This document shows, in pieces, positions 36,928-45,803 of a DNA stretch of 64,000 nt (position 1 is the first letter of the stretch; each line of letters begins with the position of its first letter). Location: contig VXLY01000082.1 in assembly GCA_009841335.1 (NCBI GenBank), positions 1 through 64,000 of the forward strand, in the 5' to 3' direction. Source of the DNA: Rhodothermaceae bacterium. Its GTDB lineage: Bacteria; Bacteroidota; Rhodothermia; Rhodothermales; Bin80. A program made the position numbers and the translations under genes. Below the pieces are notes generated by a model that was not told where the DNA came from, did not search any database, and saw only the letters and a program-made list of their open reading frames with translations.

Positions 36928-38703
36928 ATGCGTTTTTTCTCAACCATGGTTGCAAGCGTCCTAGGCTCACTTATAGCCATTGGATTGATCATCTTTATCT
37001 GCGCCCTTATCGCTACGGCATTTATCGCCTCGTCCTTCTCCACTGCTCAAGCCCCCGTTGCGTCAGAGTCAGTACTGACACTTAGGTTATCCGGTCCTAT
37101 TGAAGAATACGGAATATCTGATCCAACCTACGAGCTGTTTGATTTACCACAGCCAACGAGTTTGGCCCAAATATCGGGCGCACTCGAGAAGGCAGCTACT
37201 GATGACCGAATTAAAGCGGTCTGGCTTAAGCCACAGGGAGTGATTGCAGGATGGCCAACACTCGCGGAAATCAGGCAATCCATTCTTGAATTCAAGGAAA
37301 GCGGAAAGCCGGTTATCGCATCTACATCCGGTGACATGGCTATGCGTGAATCTGACTACTTTCTGGCAACAGCGGCAGACAGCGTCTATGCTGCTCCGGG
37401 GGCCTTCTTCGAGTTTAACGGTCTGTCCCTGAGCGTCCTTTTTTACAAGGGGCTCCTCGAAAAATTGAACATTGAGCCCACCGTTCTTCGCGTTGGTACT
37501 TTTAAGGGTGCTGTCGAACCCTATACTCGTGAAGATCTGTCCAGAGAAAATCGAGAGCAATTGGTGGCAATCCTGGAAAACTGGAGTCAACTCCTGACCA
37601 GTACCACGGCCGAAGCCCGCAGTATGAGTGAAGAACATGTCCTAAATCTCATTCAGACAGGTACAATACTGACTACGGAGGATGCACTTGAAGCTGACCT
37701 CCTGGATGGACTGCTGAGCGATGAGAACGCAAGGACGCGCCTCAAGAAATGGGTTGAATTGGATGGACGTCTGAGAACAACCAGCCTTTCCACCTATTCT
37801 TCATCGAGTTCAAGTGGATCATCCGGTCACAGCGATGCAATTGGCATTATGATCGCATCTGGTACTATCATGAGCGGCAACAGCAGTGGCCGCAACGGAT
37901 TATTGGGAGCAACTACTTTCGAAAATTCTATGAGATCATTCCGGGAGAACGACGATGTGAAAGCTGTCGTGCTACGTATAGATTCTCCTGGTGGTAGCGC
38001 AACCGCGAGCGAAGCCATGTGGCAGGCGGTCAAGGAAACATCGAATGAGAAACCGGTCGTTGTCTCTATGGGGGACATGGCAGCTTCCGGCGGATACTGG
38101 CTCGCAACGGCAGGAGATACGATTCTGGCTTCTCCGCATACTCTTACCGGCTCTATCGGAGTTTTCGGGATGCACCTCAGTCTGGGGCGGATGATGGAAA
38201 CCAAGTTGGGGATTACTTACGATCATGTGTCCACGAGCGATTTTGCAGACATGTTTTCCGGGATGAGACCTCTTCGTGACGCCGAACGTGCACTGTTCGA
38301 GCGTTCCCTGGGCCAGATCTACACAAAATTTCTCGAACGTGTCGCAGAAAGTCGGGATATGACCGTGGATGCCGTGGACGACATAGGCCAGGGACGCATA
38401 TGGACTGGAGAAGCTGCGCTGAATGCCGGGTTGGTTGACCAACTGGGCGATTTGGATGACGCAATAGAAATCGCAGCTGAAATGGCCGGTCTGGAAAAAG
38501 ATCAGTACCGAATCCGACGATTGCCTAGACCAAGGACCTTAATGGACCGGTATCTGGACCTATTTATGATTGGTATCCGGTCAGTCTTTGAATCTCCGAT
38601 TGAGGCACAGCTTCGTACTGAGGCACGTCTGCTGGAAGAGGCAGTCAGACTGCATGCCACACCCATCGCACGCTTTCCGCTCGATTTCGTGGAGTATGAC
38701 TAA
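36928..38703 (+). CDS. sppA: Signal peptide peptidase SppA, long (67K) type
   Basis: Membrane-bound serine-lysine peptidase that degrades cleaved signal peptides. An N-terminal membrane segment (residues 8-35) precedes two tandem SppA domains. The catalytic lysine is K193 (GTFKGAVEPYT) in the first domain and the serine is S387 (GDMAASGGYW) in the second, as in the E. coli enzyme. A Ser-rich stretch (about 288-300) links the halves. Divergent from hrcA; the shared 190-bp region should hold both promoters. At 591 aa it is of normal size. Confidence 0.94.
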   Translation: MRFFSTMVASVLGSLIAIGLIIFICALIATAFIASSFSTAQAPVASESVLTLRLSGPIEEYGISDPTYELFDLPQPTSLAQISGALEKAATDDRIKAVWLKPQGVIAGWPTLAEIRQSILEFKESGKPVIASTSGDMAMRESDYFLATAADSVYAAPGAFFEFNGLSLSVLFYKGLLEKLNIEPTVLRVGTFKGAVEPYTREDLSRENREQLVAILENWSQLLTSTTAEARSMSEEHVLNLIQTGTILTTEDALEADLLDGLLSDENARTRLKKWVELDGRLRTTSLSTYSSSSSSGSSGHSDAIGIMIASGTIMSGNSSGRNGLLGATTFENSMRSFRENDDVKAVVLRIDSPGGSATASEAMWQAVKETSNEKPVVVSMGDMAASGGYWLATAGDTILASPHTLTGSIGVFGMHLSLGRMMETKLGITYDHVSTSDFADMFSGMRPLRDAERALFERSLGQIYTKFLERVAESRDMTVDAVDDIGQGRIWTGEAALNAGLVDQLGDLDDAIEIAAEMAGLEKDQYRIRRLPRPRTLMDRYLDLFMIGIRSVFESPIEAQLRTEARLLEEAVRLHATPIARFPLDFVEYD

Positions 38704-39096
38704 ACCTTGCGAGTGGTTCAGTATTTCCAGATCAGACTGTCCACCGGCACGATTGAGGTGAACAACCAATACTGACGAAGTGAGCTGCCTATGCGATTGA
38801 ATTAGGCCTTCAGAACGAATTGAAGTGAGCTGCGTTACGCGCCGACGAATAGTCTCATTGTAGTAAATTGATCGGAATGATGGTTGGTCAAGGCTCCTTG
38901 CTAGTGATGGGATGGACTCGTGACTATCGTGTGAATGCCCTTGAATCGCCTACATGATGCTATATAAATGTTCGGAGAGGGTAATCCGACTGGCGCTTAT
39001 GCTTCCGAACAGAGACATCAATATGGGAGCACTGACGTTGTCCTGTAGTGCGATTCCTATGTCCAGCCGAACTACATCATCTTTAAAAAAATTTAA

Positions 39097-39300
39097 ATCT
39101 ATCTGGGATGGACTCTTTTTGGGGAATGGGGCTTATATATAGGGGGCGGCACTGCTTACGTGGATGAAATAATCCACCGTGATGATGCTACGGCCTTAAA
39201 ACGTGACTGGGAAGCGATCGGGAACGATATGTGGAGCGTCCTGGCACAAGTGAAGCACGAATATGATGCTCCCGATAATCAGAAAAACCTCCCAGATTAG
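39097..39300 (+). pseudogene. Start-less protein-like fragment
   Basis: One plus-strand frame reads through 67 codons with protein-like sequence (YIGGGTAYVDEIIHRDDATA, then LKRDWEAIGNDMWSVLAQVK) and a TAG stop at 39298. It has no ATG until the second half, no ribosome binding site and no upstream continuation, so it is likely the 3' remnant of a gene. I do not recognise the family. Its end overlaps the decayed C-terminal part of the IS1380 fragment on the other strand. Confidence 0.3.
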
Positions 39301-39564
39301 TGAGTGAAAACACCCCGGTTCAAAAGGAGGCAAGTGTTGTTCATATCTACTATCGAGTCTAGAGAACATAGAGTACTTAACACGATTCGGATCTCGGTCA
39401 TCATATAACCGATCCTGAAGAAATTCAATGATCCCCGTTCGATCAATGACCTGTCGCATTAACAACGCGCCCGCATCCGAACTCGTCTGGTTGCTGCCGG
39501 CCGATTTGATCACGATTGAATGGTTGCTGGGAAGCGAAAAAAGAGGCTTCATGGGCTTGAACAT
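39196..39564 (-). pseudogene. Remnant of an IS1380-family transposase N terminus
   Basis: The first 65 or so residues resemble the start of IS1380 transposases: QTSSDAGALLMRQVIDRTGI, then FLQDRLYDDRDPNRVKYS. In intact elements this is followed by an LLR-type region and the DDE domain. Here the sequence after about residue 65 (nearer 39196) no longer matches and the frame ends at 122 aa. No terminal inverted repeats were recognised. A dead fragment. Confidence 0.55.
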
Positions 39565-40106
39565 GACTCACCATCAGGGTGAAATTGTTGAATAGATTCC
39601 AAAGTCCACCGCAGGCCCATCCGAACGTAGGAAATAACCTTTTCTACAGCCAAAACCCGCAAAAAAGACCCGTACACAATCTTTAGCCTAGCTCAAGAAA
39701 AGGTTCCAGTTGAGGTGAGATGAATATTATGGGGTCTAGGGCGCAGGGCATCCTGCAAGGTCCTGCGGGATCCCGGCGTACAGCCATTGGGGCTTCGCTG
39801 GGCGCCGCACGGTTGAATGGCGACCGACAGTTTCTATTCGGTCGCCGCTGGACTATTGGGCTGTTTTCCACTATGTCGGCGGAACTGGATGCCTGACTTG
39901 TCGTAGGCACCCCGCTGAACCGCTGAAATAGGATGAACTGCATCGATATCAGCGCCGTGCACGGATGATTACAGCCCGCCCCGACTTAGGAACCGTGTCG
40001 CCCCCAAGTCCCTCCTGCCTTGTGCAATTGAGTGCGCTCGCAGCACGATACTTGGTCAATTGATAACTTGTGCGCCATTACACAACAACACAGTCGCAAG
40101 CAGCTC

Positions 40107-41252
40107 ATGGAATTTCTAGGCGGTGAATTTCGAATTGAAACTCTGGCTGAGTGGTGGAACCTGATCGTCGCGTACACCTCCACACGCTGGCTTCCGAGCT
40201 TAGGCATTACAGTGATTGCCTTGGTTGCGTATTTTCCGGGAGGATGGATTCTTCGTTGGCTGAGGCGACGAGTGGCTTCAAGGACAGCAACAGATCTCGA
40301 TGACGCTCTCCTCCGAGCCATCCGCAAAGTGTTCAGAATCACGGTTGTATCGTGGGCCGCATGGAGGCTGGCGGATATTTGGATCGGCATCTTGGGAACA
40401 GAGACCGCCGACGCAGGCTGGGTCCCCTACGACAAACAACCGGGGGACTGGATCTGGGGCATTTGGATCGGCCTCATCTTTCTCCCCATAAGTGGGCTGG
40501 TCGCGCATATGGTTCGCAGCCTCGGGTCAAAGGTGGACCCCGATTCCAACATGGCATTGGACGAGACCGTACTCCCGATGGTAAATCGATTCGCATGCCT
40601 GGCGGTCGTGGCGCTTGGCATCCTTCTCGCCCTGACCCATCTGGGACTTGAGATCGCACCTTTACTCGCGGGAGCCGGTGTGGTCGGCCTAGCTCTGTCA
40701 TTGGCCGCAAAGGATACACTTTCCAACTTGATCGCCGGCGTTCTGCTCGTAATTGACCGCCCCTTCAAAGTCGGGGACCGGATTGAACTGTGGAGTGCGC
40801 CCAGAGAGACCGGATCGTGGGGGGATGTAATCGATATCGGCCTGCGGGCGACCAAAATTAAGAATCCAGACAATCTGGTCATCGTGGTGCCCAACAACGA
40901 GATCATGCAACGGGACATCATCAACTATACGATGTCGGGAGGCGACATTCGGCTCCGAATTCCATTTTCCTGCACTGACAAGGGCATTGAGCTGGCCAAG
41001 CAGCTCCTTCTTGAGGTTGCTGAGCAGGTCAGGGGAGTGAAGCTGGATCCAGCCCCCATCGTCATTGTTCGGGGATACGGACCCTCACAGGTTAACCTGG
41101 AGCTGCGGGTGTGGATAGTGGAGGCCAGGGAACGGCGTCGGATTGGGGACGAAATCACCGAGAAAGCCATTCTGGCATTCACCGAGGCTGGCGTAGAGAT
41201 TCCTTACCCGAAACGCGATCTGTACATCAAGCAGAGTGAGGCGGCATCATAA
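40107..41252 (+). CDS. MscS-family mechanosensitive channel
   Basis: Inner-membrane channel that opens under membrane tension to release solutes. Membrane segments lie at about residues 20-45, 65-85, 115-140 and 170-195. The pore helix and beta domain carry the MscS signature GVVGLALSLAAKDTLSNLIA followed by GVLLVIDRPFKVGD. The C-terminal alpha/beta domain includes IVVPNNEIMQRDIINYT. I start at the ATG at 40107; the open frame extends 25 codons upstream with no hydrophobic or conserved sequence. By eye this region is richer in G and C than the neighbours, which may reflect transfer. Confidence 0.88.
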   Translation: MEFLGGEFRIETLAEWWNLIVAYTSTRWLPSLGITVIALVAYFPGGWILRWLRRRVASRTATDLDDALLRAIRKVFRITVVSWAAWRLADIWIGILGTETADAGWVPYDKQPGDWIWGIWIGLIFLPISGLVAHMVRSLGSKVDPDSNMALDETVLPMVNRFACLAVVALGILLALTHLGLEIAPLLAGAGVVGLALSLAAKDTLSNLIAGVLLVIDRPFKVGDRIELWSAPRETGSWGDVIDIGLRATKIKNPDNLVIVVPNNEIMQRDIINYTMSGGDIRLRIPFSCTDKGIELAKQLLLEVAEQVRGVKLDPAPIVIVRGYGPSQVNLELRVWIVEARERRRIGDEITEKAILAFTEAGVEIPYPKRDLYIKQSEAAS

Positions 41253-42222
41253 GCGGTTGTCCGCCCGCCGGGTATGCAATTGGCCGGCTTGCGGCAAGGA
41301 ATGGACGCATGCAGCCATGGCATCCCCATCGGCTTACCTTCGTCCGAGCCGCGTATGCCCCGGATACAACTGCGCTCCGCAACCGGCCTCCAGAGTAGAA
41401 ACCGAATTGAATCCGCTGATTGAGCTTTGACCGAACTGCGAATCAGGGAATCCGAAGTTTCAGCTCCGATACACGCATCTTATTTCAGCCCGATTCATGG
41501 TCCGATACATTTCGGGTAATGATTCGCGGCTGGTGCTCTCCAGCGCCGCGACCAGGGCCTGCAGCTCCTGTTCATCCCCGTAGGATGGAGGGATGAAGTC
41601 TTCAACCGCTTCCACGCTTCCCAAACTTGTCGCTTGGTCACTGGAAACGGCTTTGCGTTCTGCGGTGAAGCCCTCCCTTTCAGTTGCTTCCACGCGTCTT
41701 GCTGCATGATTCACCCCCTTCGCTCTTCTCCCATTACAGAAGCATCAGCACTACTACGAGGTGATCCGCCCCTGTGGAATGCCTTGGTACAAAAAGTACA
41801 AAGACACACCGCCAATAGATGAAGACTTGGTCCCGATCTGGGAATTCCGCGCTGCCCTCGTTGACTCGTTCGTGTACGAACCGACGTAGAGACATAGTCG
41901 GGCGATGGCGACTCCGCTGAGCGGAGGAAAGGGTCCGGTGCTCACGAACCGCGTTCGAGCAGAGGTCTGGGCTTTCGAGTCCAAAGTGCAACCCGAGGCC
42001 GAAGACAAGAGATACTGCCATTGACGCTGACAGCAGCAATGCACCGATCTTGAGGTTTCTTCTCCTGGTGCGATAGATCTGCCCTATGGCGCAATCGTGA
42101 CCGACAACCAGGATGAACAGAACCTGCAGCGAGAGTTTCCCACTTCCGCGACGGCATGAGTGCATTGATGGCTTCCACTAATAACGAGGTGCAGCGCAGC
42201 AATGCTCACGAGGAACGCTATG
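41253..42222. other. Decayed stretch downstream of mscS
   Basis: Almost 1 kb without an intact gene. It holds a possible group II intron maturase fragment (41495-41707) and the frameshifted remains of a small membrane protein (about 41754-42242), both minus strand. 41253-41490 shows nothing recognisable. Confidence 0.5.
41495..41707 (-). pseudogene. Possible N-terminal fragment of a group II intron reverse transcriptase/maturase
   Basis: The peptide contains NAKPFPVTKRQVWEAWKRLK, which resembles the conserved N-terminal block of LtrA-type maturases (PF-x-x-K-x-x-VWEA-x-K-x-x-K), just before their reverse transcriptase domain. The sequence that should follow (KGAAGVDG-type) is missing in this and the other two frames. 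No intron boundaries or domain V hairpin were recognised. The match is short, so the call is tentative. Confidence 0.35.
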
Positions 42223-42242
42223 TCAGACCTCACACGCGTCAC
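41754..42242 (-). pseudogene. Frameshifted small membrane protein gene
   Basis: Starting at a GTG (42242 or 42231-42233) that overlaps the DCC-type gene, the translation reads VRSDIAFLVSIAALHLVISG, then is disrupted. A second frame carries LQVLFILVV and the clearly membrane-protein-like RRRNLKIGALLLSASMAVSL then VFGLGLHFGLESPDLCSNAV. The two frames alternate around 42100-42140, and a third frame (VAIARLCLYVGSY) may continue it near 41890. At least two frameshifts are needed to join the pieces, so it is a pseudogene unless these are sequencing errors. The intact version would be a four-helix membrane protein paired with the upstream thiol protein. Confidence 0.5.
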
Positions 42243-42537
42243 CGTTGCACCCGGGCTGCAACCCTCCAACTCGTTTCCGGACCGGGGGAAGGTAAAGGAG
42301 GAGGCCAACGAGAAAGAATACCGGGATCCTCAGGCACACCTTGCGAGTTGCGTAGATACCTGTGAACACCCGGCGGCTCTGCCGGTCAACGACAACGATC
42401 CTTCCAACGGGGACTACTCCCAACGGGGAGGTGTCCGTCCTCAGCTCAATCGCCCGGAACCAGTCTAGTCGAGCGGTGCGCTTCGCCTGTCGCACACAGT
42501 CTGGGCAGTTTGGATTGTAGTGAAGTGAGAGTTGCAT
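42223..42537 (-). CDS. Small DCC/DUF393-like thiol protein
   Basis: A 104-aa protein starting MQLSLHYNPNCPDCVRQAKR, with a thioredoxin-like CPDC motif at 11-14 near the N terminus. This resembles the DCC (thiol-disulfide oxidoreductase-like, DUF393) family. The middle reads VGRIVVVDRQSRRVFTGIYA, then a hydrophobic stretch RIPVFFLVGLLLYLPPVR and a Cys at the end (GCNGDACEV). The function is unknown; redox or membrane association is likely. Its stop overlaps the start of the decayed membrane-protein gene, suggesting the two once formed a coupled pair. Confidence 0.55.
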   Translation of the reverse strand: MQLSLHYNPNCPDCVRQAKRTARLDWFRAIELRTDTSPLGVVPVGRIVVVDRQSRRVFTGIYATRKVCLRIPVFFLVGLLLYLPPVRKRVGGLQPGCNGDACEV

Positions 42538-42693
42538 TCTGGCAAATGATCTTTTGTAAAAGGCAAGCGAGAGGAACGTCAGTAACTTTTCCCTTCTCTC
42601 CCCTTCTGACGCTTTCGGCCAGAATGGGCTTCCACCACTTAGATCCCTTAAACCTGATTCCTCGGTACCGGGAGGCAGTCGCGTGAACTCGTG

Positions 42694-43251
42694 TCAGGGC
42701 AAACCGACGGACGCGGATGTATACCCCGACGCCTTCTCCAGTACTGGATTTGCGTTGTAGGCCTCCGATTGCCCAGGGGCAATACTGAGATACTCCCAAT
42801 CCTGTCCGCGGAGGGACTTGGCCAGATACACGATCTGCCCAACGTGATAGGCAGCGTGCGCCAAGGAGCGCAGGAGTGCCTCGTGCACATTGAGGGGAAC
42901 ACCGCGGACGGTCACTTCACAGGCAAGATCGTCGTCGCTGAGCTGTGAGAGTGTGTCTAAGAGAACGCTCCATCCCCGGTCCCACTTCTCTGCGATTTCC
43001 GACGGTGAAGCTTCGCGGCGGTCAAATTCCGACTCCCGATTGCGCCACGGCTTTTCGCCGTCCGTGGTCAGGAATTCAGTGAAACGCGACTCAAGGTTAC
43101 CGGTGACGTGCCAGACGATGGTCGCGATCGAGCTAGCGTGTTCCGAGCCATCGACAAGCTGCTCGCCTTCCAACTGGCTGAACGCCCGCTCCCCGAGGAT
43201 CCTGTAGCGTCGGTATTCAGCTTCGATGAGGGCTAGAACAGTACGGTTCAT
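42694..43251 (-). CDS. DinB-like (DUF1572-type) four-helix protein
   Basis: A 185-aa helical protein of the DinB/YfiT superfamily. The metal-ligand histidines are in IATIVWHVTGNLESRF and LAHAAYHVGQIVYLAKSLRG. Members include thiol S-transferases and uncharacterised stress proteins. The C terminus PGQSEAYNANPVLEKA is typical of the DUF1572 type. It stands alone between gpmI and the DCC-type gene. The function is unknown. Confidence 0.8.
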   Translation of the reverse strand: MNRTVLALIEAEYRRYRILGERAFSQLEGEQLVDGSEHASSIATIVWHVTGNLESRFTEFLTTDGEKPWRNRESEFDRREASPSEIAEKWDRGWSVLLDTLSQLSDDDLACEVTVRGVPLNVHEALLRSLAHAAYHVGQIVYLAKSLRGQDWEYLSIAPGQSEAYNANPVLEKASGYTSASVGLP

Positions 43252-43404
43252 TTATCGTCTCATTTGTTTGTCTTCACGATTTGTGAGAGGAGAAGTTCGC
43301 AGTGTAATGGCGAAATTCGGATCTGACAGAATAGCTACGCGAGCAGCAATTTAGTGCCCATAAGCTAATCTGACCTGTATGGGAATTGTGGCAGCCAGTA
43401 CGTG

Positions 43405-44913
43405 TCAAACATCCACCAGTACACTCCCTGTCATAGTTCCTGGTATTGGCAACCCCATAAGTTTCAAGATCGTGGGCGCTACATCCCCAAGTTTACCCGA
43501 CCGTATAGGACCGAGAAACCCATCTCTGATGATCAGATGCGGTACGAGCGCGGTGGTGTGGGCCGTATGGGGTGAGCCGTCCTCATTGCGCATACAGTCA
43601 GCGTTCCCGTGGTCGGCAATAATACTGATACTGTAGTTGGCCGCGCATGCAGCCTCGATTACCACATGCGCCGCCTCATCAACAGCCTCCACTGCCTTTA
43701 CCGCTGCCTCAAATACGCCGGTATGACCCACCATGTCGGGATTGGCGAAGTTCAAGCATATAAAATCAAACTTTTCCTGTCTCAATGCTTCCGCACAGCG
43801 CGTAGCAACTTCGGGTGCACTCATCTCGGGCTGCAAGTCATACGTGGCTACCTTCGGCGAAGCAATTAGAAGACGCTCCTCCCCCTTGAATAATTTTTCC
43901 CGCCCACCACTAAAGAAATATGTCACATGCGGATACTTTTCAGTCTCCGCCACCCGTAACTGACTCAGACCCGCCCTAGATACAACTTCGCCCAAGGTGT
44001 CTGCGAGGTCCAGCTTGTCAAAAGCAACCGGCAGACCAAATTTCTTATCGTATGGTGTGAGTGTAGCAAAATAAAGTTGCTCAAAAGTCTCCACTTCAAA
44101 TTCGGCATCCGTAGGTCTCTGTGTGAATGCATTGACTAACTGACGCCCCCGATCGGCCCTGAAGTTGAAAAATACGACCGCGTCGCCATCAGTGATAGGG
44201 GCCTGTTCAATGACTTGTGGTTCGACAAATTCGTCCGTAACTCCGGCCGCATAACTGGCCTCAAGAGCTTCCGCTGCACCTGCTGAAAGCTGCCCCTCTC
44301 CCTTTGTGAGCATTCGATAGGCTTTCCGGGTACGCTCCCATCGCCGATCGCGATCCATTGCATCATAACGACCAACAACGGTGACGATTCGCGCCAAATG
44401 CCCTGCCCTCCGCTCAAACTCCCGTATGTAACGAACACCGCCGTGTGGATCAGCGTCCCTGCCATCAGTGAATGCATGTACGCACACCTGTTCACGGGAA
44501 AGCCCCTCACGCTGCGCCAATTGGCAGAGCGCTATAAGATGATTCAAATGACTATGAACTCCACCATCAGAAAACAACCCCATCAAATGCAGCTGCATGT
44601 TGCGTGCATGCCGTGCGGCACTGACTAGTACTTCATTCTCGAAGATCGAACCATCCTCAATGGCTAAATCAATGCGCGTGATCTCCTGATTCACTATGCG
44701 TCCGGCACCTAGGTTCATATGCCCTACCTCGCTATTGCCCATTTGTCCGGGTGGAAGTCCAACCGGTCTTCCTGATGCCTCCAGCGTTCCTTGGGGGTAC
44801 TTGGCAAACAAACTGTCCAAAAATGGCTTTTTTGCCTTGTGTATGGCACTTACCGCCGGATTCACAGCTATACCGTAGCCATCCAGGATAATCAGGATAT
44901 GTTTACTGGGCAT
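43405..44913 (-). CDS. gpmI: 2,3-bisphosphoglycerate-independent phosphoglycerate mutase
   Basis: Interconverts 3- and 2-phosphoglycerate in glycolysis. Begins MPSKHILIILDGYGIAVNP with the metal site DGYG. The phosphoserine intermediate is S61 in GQMGNSEVGHMNLGAGR. Later metal-binding segments include NFANPDMVGHTGVFEAAVKA and IIADHGNADCM. ATG at 44913 is preferred; the frame extends 26 codons upstream into nth. Start overlaps the nth end by 11 nt. Confidence 0.96.
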   Translation of the reverse strand: MPSKHILIILDGYGIAVNPAVSAIHKAKKPFLDSLFAKYPQGTLEASGRPVGLPPGQMGNSEVGHMNLGAGRIVNQEITRIDLAIEDGSIFENEVLVSAARHARNMQLHLMGLFSDGGVHSHLNHLIALCQLAQREGLSREQVCVHAFTDGRDADPHGGVRYIREFERRAGHLARIVTVVGRYDAMDRDRRWERTRKAYRMLTKGEGQLSAGAAEALEASYAAGVTDEFVEPQVIEQAPITDGDAVVFFNFRADRGRQLVNAFTQRPTDAEFEVETFEQLYFATLTPYDKKFGLPVAFDKLDLADTLGEVVSRAGLSQLRVAETEKYPHVTYFFSGGREKLFKGEERLLIASPKVATYDLQPEMSAPEVATRCAEALRQEKFDFICLNFANPDMVGHTGVFEAAVKAVEAVDEAAHVVIEAACAANYSISIIADHGNADCMRNEDGSPHTAHTTALVPHLIIRDGFLGPIRSGKLGDVAPTILKLMGLPIPGTMTGSVLVDV

Positions 44914-45787
44914 CCTTGCTTGTTTTCCGACTTGGTTTATCGATACGGTAATCACGCACCACTTTTGATGTACGTCCAGTCTTGGAGACATACACGTTCA
45001 TTGAATCGCACTTCGGACAGCTCAGCTGAACAATTCCGGCGCGGTCGGTACGTGAAGCAGGCTCATCAAAGTAATAACGCCGGGTTGCACAGTAGTAGGC
45101 ACCCTTTGCCGGATCCAATCCTGCAATGGGCTTTGGGAGACGTTGGACCGCCTCATAGTATGTGCAAACATCCGCTACTACGCACTCCCGGCAATCAGGA
45201 TTACGTGCAGTACAGGTGTACCTGCCATGCAAGATCAGGAGGTGATGTGCCAGTCCCCACATTCCCCGAGGTATCACTCGTTTGAGACCTCGCTCAACTT
45301 TTAATGGAGTGTCTGCCTGACGCACTAGTCCAGTCCGATTGGCAACCCGGAAGACATGCGTATCCACAGGCAGGGCATCCTGGTCATCAAATGCGACAGA
45401 CGAAACTACTTGTGCTGTTTTTCTTCCTACACCTGGTAATTTCATCAGACCTGCCTGACTCCTAGGGAGCCGGCCATCATGATCCGACATCACCTTGCGC
45501 GCCATACCTACCAAGTGCCTAGCTTTATTGTTGGGATATGAGATGGATGCAATAATACTGGCTACATCCTCCGGGGCAGCCCAGGAAAGCGCGGCAAACG
45601 TCGGCCATATTTTGAACAGCGACGGCGCGACTAGGTTAACACGTGCATCCGTGCACTGTGCGGAAAGAATAACAGCGACTATGAGCTCATACTCTCCCGA
45701 GAAATTGAGCTCACTCTGTGGGCGTGGAATTACTTTAGCGAGCGCGTCAAGTATGATTTGAGCACGCCTCTTTCTGCCTATGTCCAT
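44903..45787 (-). CDS. nth: Endonuclease III (Nth) with a C-terminal Cys-containing extension
   Basis: Base-excision repair glycosylase/AP lyase for oxidised pyrimidines. Numbering from the ATG at 45787: helix-hairpin-helix LMKLPGVGRKTA with the catalytic lysine K123, and catalytic D142 (VDTHVFRV). The [4Fe-4S] ligands C192, C199, C202 and C208 have the usual C-x6-C-x2-C-x5-C spacing. About 85 extra residues follow, including YYCATRRYYF and LSCPKCDSMNVYVSKTG, half of a zinc ribbon. Ordinary Nth ends near the cluster. The end overlaps gpmI by 11 nt. The start faces the DUF4105 gene with only 16 bp between start codons, so promoters lie inside the coding sequences. Confidence 0.93.
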   Translation of the reverse strand: MDIGRKRRAQIILDALAKVIPRPQSELNFSGEYELIVAVILSAQCTDARVNLVAPSLFKIWPTFAALSWAAPEDVASIIASISYPNNKARHLVGMARKVMSDHDGRLPRSQAGLMKLPGVGRKTAQVVSSVAFDDQDALPVDTHVFRVANRTGLVRQADTPLKVERGLKRVIPRGMWGLAHHLLILHGRYTCTARNPDCRECVVADVCTYYEAVQRLPKPIAGLDPAKGAYYCATRRYYFDEPASRTDRAGIVQLSCPKCDSMNVYVSKTGRTSKVVRDYRIDKPSRKTSKDAQ

Positions 45788-45803
45788 TGACCTCCTGAGC
45801 GAC

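Larger units (their letters stand above)
38704..40106. other. Low-coding accessory stretch with gene remnants
   Basis: About 1.4 kb between sppA and mscS. It contains an IS1380-type transposase remnant (39196-39564, minus) and a protein-like but start-less frame (39097-39300, plus). The rest (38704-39096 and 39565-40106) shows no recognisable gene, RNA or repeat. Confidence 0.5.

Noticed and set aside
41460..41714. 84-residue minus-strand frame overlapping the maturase-like fragment
   Set aside because: The competing frame carries the recognisable VWEA-type motif; this one has none.
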